Positions 17,598 through 23,671 of a stretch of 32,787 nt of DNA are shown here, piece by piece (positions within the stretch are counted from its first letter, which is position 1; the number at the start of each line of letters is the position of its first letter). The position numbers and the translations under genes were made by a program. Under the pieces are notes generated by a model. It was not told the DNA's origin and did not search any database. It worked only from the letters and a program-made list of their open reading frames with translations. Origin of the DNA: Calidithermus roseus (GTDB lineage: Bacteria > Deinococcota > Deinococci > Deinococcales > Thermaceae); NCBI RefSeq assembly GCF_003574095.1, contig NZ_QWLA01000038.1, forward strand, positions 1 to 32,787, given 5' to 3'.

Positions 17598-18215
17598 TTA
17601 TTCTTCCTCGGTCTTGCCCTTCTTGATGACCTCGACCTCGGTGGGGGCAGCAGTCTCGGCGGCGGCCAGCTCCTTCTCGGCATCCACGGGGGGTACGATG
17701 GAGACCACGGTGTCCTTGGGGTTCATGGCCAGCTTGACCCCTTCGGGAAGCTTCAGCTCTTCCATGTGGATGCTGTCGCCGATGTTCAGCTCGCTCACGT
17801 CCACCTCGATGAACTCGGGGATGGCCTTGGGGCTGACCTTCACTTGGATGTCGGCGTTGACGAGCTGGAGCACGCCGCCCAGCCGCACGCCCTGGGCGGT
17901 GCCCACGATCTTGACCGGGATCCACATCTGTACCGGCTCGTCGCTGAGGGCGTAGAAGTCGACGTGGTTGGGGCGGCGGCGGCGGGGGTCGAGGTTGACT
18001 TGGCGCACCAGGGTGTCCACGGTCTTGCCCTCGAGCTCGAGGGTGATGACGTGGTGAATCCCGGCCTGCATGAAGACCTTGTTGAACTCGCGCAGGTCCA
18101 CGACCACTTTACGGTTCTCGTTCTTGTTGTACAGCACGCCGGGCAGCTTGCCTGCGTCGCGCAGGGCGTTTAGGTTTTCGTCTCCGCGGGTTTGGGCTTT
18201 GAGCCGGTACTCCAT
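17598..18215 (-). CDS. rplY: Ribosomal protein L25, TL5/CTC type
   Basis: A 205-residue 5S rRNA-binding protein of the large subunit, the long two-domain form (about 206 residues in Thermus TL5) rather than the short E. coli L25. The N-terminal domain (1-95) carries the RNA-binding core: RGDENLNALRDAGKLPGVLY, LREFNKVFMQAG and VRQVNLDPRRRRPNHVDFYA. The C-terminal CTC domain includes PVKIVGTAQGVRLGGVLQLV and IPEFIEVDVSELNIGDSIHM. A short acidic tail (EVEVIKKGKTEEE) ends it. GGAGGAAGT lies directly upstream of ATG 18215, one of the stronger ribosome-binding sites in the window. It probably heads an rplY-pth operon. Confidence 0.95.
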   Translation of the reverse strand: MEYRLKAQTRGDENLNALRDAGKLPGVLYNKNENRKVVVDLREFNKVFMQAGIHHVITLELEGKTVDTLVRQVNLDPRRRRPNHVDFYALSDEPVQMWIPVKIVGTAQGVRLGGVLQLVNADIQVKVSPKAIPEFIEVDVSELNIGDSIHMEELKLPEGVKLAMNPKDTVVSIVPPVDAEKELAAAETAAPTEVEVIKKGKTEEE

Positions 18216-18272
18216 ACTTCCTCCGAGTATTTTGTGGCCGCCAGCCAGCAGCGGCTAGACACAAGCCTTCCG

Positions 18273-18278
18273 AGTCTA
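18273..18278 (-). promoter_or_regulatory. rplY -10 element
   Basis: TAGACT on the minus strand, about 57 bases before the rplY ATG. The -35 position holds only a weak match (TACACC). Confidence 0.35.
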
Positions 18279-18353
18279 CCACACGCCTGGGTTTTGGTGT
18301 AGGGGACCGGGCCCCTGCGCCAGACTCCGGAAAGCCTGTTCCACACGGCGCTG

Positions 18354-18428
18354 AGCCACGGGCCGTGGCTGGAATTGACCAGCCCCCACACGAGCGGCAG
18401 AGCAGGTGCAATTCCTAAGAATCGTGTG
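18354..18428. other. Inverted-repeat-rich spacer between rplY and metF
   Basis: AGCCACGG/CCGTGGCT (18354-18370) is a tight palindrome. CTGG/CCAG (18369-18382) can form a small hairpin. GGAATTG (18371-18377) is complementary to CAATTCC (18409-18415), and CACACGA (18387-18393) to TCGTGTG (18422-18428); these two pairs interleave as in a pseudoknot. No known riboswitch class fits, and seven-base matches can occur by chance in such a span. Confidence 0.3.
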
Positions 18429-18466
18429 CCAGGACGCTGAATCCGCGCAACCAGGCTGTTCTAAGG

Positions 18467-18490
18467 TATACCAAAGCCCTTAGACTGGAG
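18467..18490 (+). promoter_or_regulatory. metF promoter and ribosome-binding region
   Basis: Two -10-like boxes precede metF: TATACC (18467-18472) and TAGACT (18481-18486). GGAG (18487-18490) lies 7 bases before ATG 18498. Use of the first box gives a transcript with this ribosome-binding site; use of the second would give a near-leaderless one. Confidence 0.45.
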
Positions 18491-18497
18491 TTCGCGA

Positions 18498-19358
18498 ATG
18501 AAGATTTCCGCCCTCTTCCAAGACAGCAAGCCCGTTTTCTCCTTCGAATTCTTCCCGCCCAGGACCCCCGAGGGCGAGCAGCAGCTCTTCCAGACCATCG
18601 CCGATTTGCGCTCGCTGAAGCCAGGCTTTGTCTCCATCACCTATGGGGCGGGAGGTTCCACCCGCTCTCGCACGGTGGAGTGGGTGCGGCGCATCAGGGA
18701 GCTGGGCCTCGAGCCCATGGCCCACCTCACCTGTGCGGGCTCGAGCCGCGAGGAGATCGCCAGCCTGCTCGACGAACTCACCACCTGCACCGACAACATC
18801 CTCGCCCTGCGCGGCGACCCGCCCAGGGGCTCGAAGGAGTTCCAGCCCGCCCCTGGCGGCTTCCGCTACGCCAACGAACTGGTGGCCTTCGTGCGCGAGC
18901 GGCACGGGGAGCGTTTCACGCTGGGGGGAGCAGGCTACCCGGAGGGCCATCCCGAGAGCGTGAGTCTCGAGGCCGACCTGCAAAACCTGCGGCGCAAGGT
19001 CGAAGCCGGCCTGGACTTCGTCATCACCCAGCTCTTCTTCAACAACGCCCTCTACTTTGGCTTCGTCGAGCGTGCCCGCAAGGCGGGGATTGGCGTGCCC
19101 ATCGTTCCCGGCCTGATGCCCATCACCAATCTGGCCCAGGTGCGCAAGTTCATGGACCTGTGCGGGGCCAGCATCCCCGGCCCTTTGCTCTCACGGCTGG
19201 AGAGCGTGGCCGACGACCCTCAGGGGGTGCTCGAGGTAGGGGTCGAGCACGCTACCCGGCAGGCTGCCGAACTGCTGGGGGCCGGGGCTCCGGGCATTCA
19301 CTTCTACACCCTCAACAAGTCGCCGGCCACCCGCCGTGTGCTGGAAAACCTTCGCTAG
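18498..19358 (+). CDS. metF: Methylenetetrahydrofolate reductase
   Basis: FAD enzyme reducing 5,10-methylene-THF to 5-methyl-THF for methionine synthesis; cytoplasmic, 286 residues, near the bacterial MetF length. Motifs: FSFEFFPPRTPEGE (catalytic Glu), FVSITYGAGGSTR, HLTCAGSSREEI, the FAD-contacting NILALRGDPP, FTLGGAGYPEGHPE, DFVITQLFFNN and VPGLMPITN. GGAG precedes the ATG at 7 bases. It is divergent from rplY across a 282-base spacer. The SDR gene follows after 34 bases on the same strand, so both could share a transcript, although a functional link is not evident. Confidence 0.96.
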   Translation: MKISALFQDSKPVFSFEFFPPRTPEGEQQLFQTIADLRSLKPGFVSITYGAGGSTRSRTVEWVRRIRELGLEPMAHLTCAGSSREEIASLLDELTTCTDNILALRGDPPRGSKEFQPAPGGFRYANELVAFVRERHGERFTLGGAGYPEGHPESVSLEADLQNLRRKVEAGLDFVITQLFFNNALYFGFVERARKAGIGVPIVPGLMPITNLAQVRKFMDLCGASIPGPLLSRLESVADDPQGVLEVGVEHATRQAAELLGAGAPGIHFYTLNKSPATRRVLENLR

Positions 19359-19392
19359 CCGTACGAGGCGCTAAGGTTCGGAAGAGGTGCGT

Positions 19393-20094
19393 ATGAGCGA
19401 TGTCACCGGAAAGGTATACCTTCTGACCGGCGGCGGGGGCGCGATCGCGGCCTCCATCGCCGAGGCTTTCGCCAAGGCGGGGGCCCGGCTGGCTCTAGTG
19501 GACCGCCAGCTCGAGCACGTGCAGGAGAGGGCTAAGGCCCTGGGGGGCGCGGCCTTCGCTGCTGATGTGAGCAAGTTCGACCAGGTGCAGACTCTAGTCA
19601 GCCAGGTGCGCCAGCGGATGGGCCGACTTGACGGCCTCATCCATACAGTGGGCGGGTTCAGTGCGGGCAAGGTGCTCGAGTCGGATCCCGCGCTCTACGA
19701 CAGGCTCTTCGACCTCAACGTGCGGACCCTGTTCTATTGCACGCGGGCCGTCTTGCCGGTGCTTCTGGAGCAGAACGATGGCTTCATCGCCGGAATCTCC
19801 GCCGGGGCCGCCTGGCGCGGAGCCGGGCCGGGCATGGCCCTCTACACCGCGGCCAAGAGCGCGGTGGCGGCTTTCCTGCGCTCACTCGACGCCGAGCTCA
19901 AGGGCACCAATGTCCGGGTGGCGGTGGTTTATCCCATGGGCACCGTGGACACCCCGGCCAACCGCCGCGACATGCCCGACGCCGACCCCACCACCTGGAT
20001 CGACCCCGCCGAGATCGGTCAGACCCTGCTGTACGCGGCCAGCCGCAGCGCCAGGGGGCGGGTGCTCGAGCTGCCCGTCTATCCTCCCCGCTGA
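19393..20094 (+). CDS. SDR-family oxidoreductase
   Basis: A short-chain dehydrogenase of 233 residues with a Rossmann fold. The cofactor motif is TGGGGAIAASIAEAF, followed by LVDRQ after the second strand; Asp there suggests NAD rather than NADP. The usual NNAG strand is replaced by HTVGGF. The catalytic pair is Tyr151-x3-Lys155 (LYTAAKSA) and Ser in GISAGAAW. ATG 19393 is chosen over the in-frame GTG 19387 because GAGG lies 5 bases before it. The length and the TVGG motif recall 3-oxoacyl-ACP reductase-like SDRs, but the substrate cannot be named. Confidence 0.9.
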   Translation: MSDVTGKVYLLTGGGGAIAASIAEAFAKAGARLALVDRQLEHVQERAKALGGAAFAADVSKFDQVQTLVSQVRQRMGRLDGLIHTVGGFSAGKVLESDPALYDRLFDLNVRTLFYCTRAVLPVLLEQNDGFIAGISAGAAWRGAGPGMALYTAAKSAVAAFLRSLDAELKGTNVRVAVVYPMGTVDTPANRRDMPDADPTTWIDPAEIGQTLLYAASRSARGRVLELPVYPPR

Positions 20095-20101
20095 GGTCGG
20101 C

Positions 20102-20130
20102 TTGTGAGTGGGCGCGATATCGGTTAGCTT
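20102..20130 (+). promoter_or_regulatory. Leaderless promoter of the DedA gene
   Basis: TTGTGA (20102-20107), 17 bases, TAGCTT (20125-20130). The predicted start coincides with ATG 20138. Confidence 0.5.
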
Positions 20131-20137
20131 GTCCCGG

Positions 20138-20719
20138 ATGAACCTCGAGCAGCTCGTCCTGGCAGTTTCATATCCGGGTATTTTCGCTATCGTACTTATC
20201 GAAACCGGCTTCCTGGTGGGCTTTGCCCTGCCCGGCGACAGCCTGCTGATCGCGGTGGGGCTCCTGGCCGCGGCCAAAAAGATCAGCCTGCCCCTGGCCC
20301 TGCTCATGCTCTTCGTGGGCTCGTTCTTGGGCAACAACCTGGGCTACTGGTGGGGTATGAAGCTGGGGCCGGCCCTGGAGCGGCGGGTCAAGCGCGAGGA
20401 ACTGGAAAAGGCCTATGCGCTGTTTCGCCGCTTCGGGGTGCTGGCGATCTTCATCGCGCCCTGGGTTCCGGTGGTGCGGGCGCTGGTGCCCTTCGTGGCC
20501 GGGGCTACCCGCATCCCCTGGCCGCGCTTCGTACTGCTGACCTTCCTGGCCTGTTTGCTGTGGACCCAGGGCCTGACCCTGCTGGCTTACTCCGTGGGCC
20601 AGCTCATCCCCGACCTCGAGAAGTACATCTACCTGATCATCCTGGCCGGAGCCCTCTTCGGCGTACTGCTGGGTTTGCCCCGCTTGCTGCGGCGCAGGGC
20701 GGCCAAAGAGCCCGAATAG
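20138..20719 (+). CDS. DedA-family membrane protein
   Basis: A 193-residue inner-membrane protein of the SNARE-associated/DedA superfamily, several members of which act as undecaprenyl-phosphate or phospholipid flippases. The N-terminal re-entrant region GFALPGDSLLIAVGLLAA and the second signature IAPWVPVVRALVPFVAGATRIPWPRF (with the conserved Arg) are clear. Also present is FVGSFLGNNLGYWWGMKLG. ATG 20138 is preferred over the upstream in-frame ATG 20108 because of the promoter spacing. Its stop is one base from the end of the convergent Kelch gene. A role in lipid-carrier recycling is a family-level inference. Confidence 0.92.
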   Translation: MNLEQLVLAVSYPGIFAIVLIETGFLVGFALPGDSLLIAVGLLAAAKKISLPLALLMLFVGSFLGNNLGYWWGMKLGPALERRVKREELEKAYALFRRFGVLAIFIAPWVPVVRALVPFVAGATRIPWPRFVLLTFLACLLWTQGLTLLAYSVGQLIPDLEKYIYLIILAGALFGVLLGLPRLLRRRAAKEPE

Positions 20720-20720
20720 T

Positions 20721-21662
20721 TCAGCAGCCCGGTGGGTCGAACACGTCGCTGGTGGTCACCGCTCCCAACCCCTGCACGTCGGCTCCTCCCGGCAGGTAGA
20801 TCCGCCCGCCCAGCACCGCCGCCATGATGCCGTGCCTGGGGGCGGGCATGGGCTCCAGCGACTTCCAGGTGCTACTCCTGGCGTTGTAGACCTCCACCTC
20901 GGCGAAGACCCCGTTGCGGGCGTTGCGGTTGCCCTCGCCTCCCAGCACGTAGAGGCAACTCCCCACCGCTGCGGCTGCGTGGCCTGAGCGCCCGGTGGGC
21001 ATGGGGGGCAGGCTGCTCCAGCGCCGGGTGGCCGGGTCGTAGACCTCGAGCACGTTCAGCGTGAAGCTCTGCTGGTTTCGTCCGCCCACCACGTAGATCC
21101 TGCCCTCGATCACCCCGGCGGCCAGGTGGTCGCGGGGCGTGGGCATGGGGGGCAATGCGCTCCACCCGTCGGTGGCGGGGTCGTAGACTGCGAAATCCCC
21201 CACCGATCCTCCTGCTGCGCCGCCCACGGCGTAGATCTTGCCCTCCAGTTCCGCGGCGACCAGCCCGCCGCGGGCGGTGGGCATGGGCCTCTTCTGGCTC
21301 CACCGCCCGCTTGCCGGGTCGTAGGACTGCACTGCTGCTGTGGGCCGCCCCAGTCCCGGTCCCCGGTAGCCGCCCAGCACGTAGATCTTGCCGCCCGCGG
21401 CGGCCATGCCGGGGTGGTTGACGGCGGTGGGAAGGGGCTCGAGGCGCTGCCAGCGGTTGCTGGCGGGGTCATAGACCTCGAGGAGGTCGCTGGTTGCCCC
21501 GTTGGCGTAAAAACCCCCGGCCACGTAGAGCCTGCCTTCCGCCACCGCCACCCCGATCTCCTGGCGGGCTTGGCTCAAAGGAGCCAGGCTTTTCCAACTC
21601 GACGTCTGCGAAAGCCCCAGCCCGAGCGCCAGCGCCAGCGCAACCCCAGCGGTTGTTTTCAT
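20721..21662 (-). CDS. Secreted Kelch-repeat protein
   Basis: A 313-residue protein with a signal peptide (GVALALALGLGLSQ) followed by about six Kelch repeats. Each repeat has the double glycine (YVAGGFY, YVLGGYRG, YAVGGAAGG, YVVGGRNQ, YVLGGEGN, YLPGGADV) and then YDPA...W, so it should fold into a six-bladed beta-propeller. TAGACT (21674-21669, minus strand) ends 6 bases before the ATG, and the stop codon of the upstream VanZ-like gene is the first three bases of that box. Function probably binding or recognition; a galactose-oxidase-like activity is not indicated. Confidence 0.88.
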   Translation of the reverse strand: MKTTAGVALALALGLGLSQTSSWKSLAPLSQARQEIGVAVAEGRLYVAGGFYANGATSDLLEVYDPASNRWQRLEPLPTAVNHPGMAAAGGKIYVLGGYRGPGLGRPTAAVQSYDPASGRWSQKRPMPTARGGLVAAELEGKIYAVGGAAGGSVGDFAVYDPATDGWSALPPMPTPRDHLAAGVIEGRIYVVGGRNQQSFTLNVLEVYDPATRRWSSLPPMPTGRSGHAAAAVGSCLYVLGGEGNRNARNGVFAEVEVYNARSSTWKSLEPMPAPRHGIMAAVLGGRIYLPGGADVQGLGAVTTSDVFDPPGC

Positions 21663-21671
21663 GTCCCCAGT

Positions 21672-22013
21672 CTAGCGCTGGAGGCGGCCCGCCCGCCGGG
21701 AAAGCGCGCTCCAGGCCAGGATTGCCAGGGCTGCACCGCCCGCGTCAGCCAACCAGTCGCCCAGGTCGAAGACCCGCCCTGGCACGAACATCTGGTGGAT
21801 CTCGTCGCTGAGTCCGTACAGCACGGCCAGCGACCAGGAAAAGAGCGGGCGCTGGGTGCCCTGGGCCAGGAAGTGGCCCAGCAGGGCGTAGACCCCGGCG
21901 TGCACCAGCTTGTCCCAGGGGGCTGGGATGCCCACGGTATCGCCGGGCTGGGCCGAGAACCAGAAGATCAGGGCCATTTGCAGCCCGGCCAGGGCCAGGT
22001 AAGCGCGGTTCAA
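21672..22013 (-). CDS. VanZ-like membrane protein
   Basis: A 113-residue protein with four membrane helices. The VanZ hallmarks are FWFSAQPGDT, DKLVHAGVYALLGHFLA, and YGLSDEIHQMFVPGR followed by DLGDWLADAGGAAL. The start is TTG 22013: its TTGA overlaps the stop of the epimerase gene by four bases, a common coupled arrangement. A much longer open frame (to 22430) exists only because it runs antisense-free through the epimerase gene in another frame; its extra part is low-quality and is rejected. VanZ proteins are linked to teicoplanin resistance in Gram-positives, but most family members have no known role. Confidence 0.85.
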   Translation of the reverse strand: MNRAYLALAGLQMALIFWFSAQPGDTVGIPAPWDKLVHAGVYALLGHFLAQGTQRPLFSWSLAVLYGLSDEIHQMFVPGRVFDLGDWLADAGGAALAILAWSALSRRAGRLQR

Positions 22014-22405
22014 TGCTCGGCCTCGACGAGTTCGACAAGAACTCCGCTCGACCACTTGGGGTGGATGAAGGCTACCAGGTGCCCGCCGAAGCCAGGACGC
22101 GGGGCAGTGTCGATGAGGGGGGTGCCCTCCCGCGCCAGGCGCTCGAGTTCGCTCTGGATATCCAGAGTGGTGAAGGCCAGATGGTGAATCCCCGGACCGC
22201 GCTTTTCCAGGAATTTGCCAATAGGACTGTCGGGGCGAATAGGAGCGAGCAACTCGAGTCGGCTGTGGCCGCTTTTGAGCATGTACACGCTCACCCCCTG
22301 GCTCTCGACTATGCCCTGGGCCTCGAGGGCATAACCCAGCGCATAGTAAGGCCGCACGGCGGCCTCGAGGTCGCTCACTGCGATTCCCACGTGATGGAGT
22401 TCCAT
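22010..22405 (-). CDS. mce: Methylmalonyl-CoA epimerase
   Basis: A 131-residue VOC-fold enzyme that interconverts (R)- and (S)-methylmalonyl-CoA in propionate metabolism. Metal ligands are visible as HHVGIAV near the N-terminus, RLELL, GIHHLAF and the final VLVELVE. PIRPDSPIGKFLEKRG and GGHLVAFIHPK are also typical. ATG 22405 is preferred to the upstream frame extension because the epimerase fold starts exactly there and TATATT (22417-22412) lies 6 bases upstream. It overlaps the VanZ-like gene. No mutase gene lies nearby in the window. Confidence 0.93.
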   Translation of the reverse strand: MELHHVGIAVSDLEAAVRPYYALGYALEAQGIVESQGVSVYMLKSGHSRLELLAPIRPDSPIGKFLEKRGPGIHHLAFTTLDIQSELERLAREGTPLIDTAPRPGFGGHLVAFIHPKWSSGVLVELVEAEH

Positions 22406-22411
22406 GGTCAA

Positions 22412-22417
22412 AATATA
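22412..22417 (-). promoter_or_regulatory. mce -10 element (leaderless)
   Basis: TATATT on the minus strand, 6 bases before ATG 22405, no ribosome-binding site. The heptad array abuts it upstream. Confidence 0.45.
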
Positions 22418-22418
22418 C

Positions 22419-22460
22419 GCCGATAGCCAATAGCCACTCGCGCCTGGCGTTCGGCGTTCA
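22419..22460. repeat. Heptad repeat array
   Basis: Six consecutive 7-base units in register: GCCGATA, GCCAATA, GCCACTC, GCGCCTG, GCGTTCG, GCGTTCA. The first half is in one sense and the last two in the other, as in the arrays at 12922 and 17527. It fills the gap between the lipoprotein gene and the mce promoter. Confidence 0.55.
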
Positions 22461-22467
22461 ACCCGAC

Positions 22468-23661
22468 TCACCTCTCCTGGACCGGGAAAGTGGACAGGCT
22501 CACCGGCCTCGAGTCGAAGGGATTGACGCGCGGAGCTGAGCTGTTGGAGTTGATCTTGACGTCGGAGGAGAGCAGGTTTTCCAGCGGCTTCTGGCTGTTG
22601 AGCACCACGATCAGGGGCTTCTGCTCGGCGCTGGCGCTGGGGTCTTCGGCGGCGAGGTAGAGCAGCCGTCCGTCCTCGACGGCGCTTCCCAGATAGCTCA
22701 ACACGTCCAGGTTGAGGTCGCCTGGGGGGTCGAGCAAGCGGAGCGCGCCGCTGGAGAATTGCACCCGGAAGAGGCCCCGCTGGCTCGAGAGGGCGTAGAT
22801 GTTGGCGGAGGAGATCTGGAGCTGCTCGGGGTTACGCCCGTTGGGATCAGGCTCGCTGACGTCGGAAGGGGTGTCGGCCTTGAGGTTCCACGTCAGCAGC
22901 CGCACGTCGGTACTGCCTCTCAGCAGGGCGAAGACCCGGTTGCCGGCGCCGTCGTACACCAGCTCCTGCGGCGTGTAGAGGGGCTGGATGTAGGAACCTC
23001 CGCGAATGATGCCCGTCTCGTTGGCGGGCATTTGGGGGTCGGGATGGTACTCCATCGAGCTGCTGGCGCCGTTGAGGATCACCAGGGCGTTGCCGGTGGT
23101 CAGGGTGAAGACTGTCTGACTGGCCTGCACGCTGATGGGGCCGATGAGCGCTTGGGGCACCCCGCCCGCTTGCAGGAGGTTGAAGTCCACCAGGTACAGC
23201 GAATAGGGCGCGCCCGAGTTCGGGGGAGGGCACACCGCCAGCAGGTAGCGGGGGCTGGCGCTGAGGTAGCCTTGCGAGCAATCCACCGGCTGGGAGTTGC
23301 CGTCGGTGAAGGGGAAGGAGCGGGGGTCGAGGGTAGTGGGGTCGGGTACGAGGTCCTCGAAGAAGGGGTCGGTGCTGTAGGCCGTCAGCTTCTCGCGGTC
23401 GAGCACCCAAAGCCGGTTGTTCTGCTGGTCGTTTTGCTTGAGCTTGAAGTACAAATCCAGCACCGGCAGGGAAAGGCTCGTCCAGGAGCCGATCAGCGGG
23501 CTCTGGCCGTCGTCGCGCACGTCCGGGCGCAGGCGGGTGCTGAGGTAGAAGTCGATGCGCTGTCCCGAAGCCACCGCCAGAAACGAGGGCGCTGGGGGTT
23601 CGTAGCTCCCGGTGCAGGCTGCTAGGGCCAGAGCCAGGGGCAGGATCAACAAGCGGTACAC
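22468..23661 (-). CDS. Lipoprotein encoded with lptD, possible beta-propeller
   Basis: A protein of 397 residues beginning YRLLILPLALALAAC with lipobox LAAC. Family not recognised. The mature part has repeated strand-turn patterns such as RLWVLDREKLTAY, YSLYLVDFNLLQAGG, RVFALLRGSTDVRLLTWNL and GRLLYLAAED, which suggests a beta-propeller like the BamB lipoprotein. GTG 23661 is the start because GAGGAGG (23673-23667, minus) lies 5 bases before it; an earlier GTG at 23667 overlaps that site. The gap to lptD is 10 bases and the ribosome-binding site overlaps the lptD stop, so the two are made together. It may serve LptD as LptE or BamB do in Proteobacteria; that is inference. Confidence 0.8.
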   Translation of the reverse strand: MYRLLILPLALALAACTGSYEPPAPSFLAVASGQRIDFYLSTRLRPDVRDDGQSPLIGSWTSLSLPVLDLYFKLKQNDQQNNRLWVLDREKLTAYSTDPFFEDLVPDPTTLDPRSFPFTDGNSQPVDCSQGYLSASPRYLLAVCPPPNSGAPYSLYLVDFNLLQAGGVPQALIGPISVQASQTVFTLTTGNALVILNGASSSMEYHPDPQMPANETGIIRGGSYIQPLYTPQELVYDGAGNRVFALLRGSTDVRLLTWNLKADTPSDVSEPDPNGRNPEQLQISSANIYALSSQRGLFRVQFSSGALRLLDPPGDLNLDVLSYLGSAVEDGRLLYLAAEDPSASAEQKPLIVVLNSQKPLENLLSSDVKINSNSSAPRVNPFDSRPVSLSTFPVQER

Positions 23662-23671
23662 GTACACCTCC

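Noticed and set aside
18301-18480. Cobalamin riboswitch, suggested by GGTGCAATTCC and GCCAGGA
   Set aside because: The two pieces are only about 15 bases apart and the other conserved boxes are missing.
22014-22430. Long N-terminal extension of the VanZ-like gene
   Set aside because: It overlaps the epimerase gene in another frame and is rich in Arg/Pro/Ser; TTG 22013 gives a normal VanZ length.
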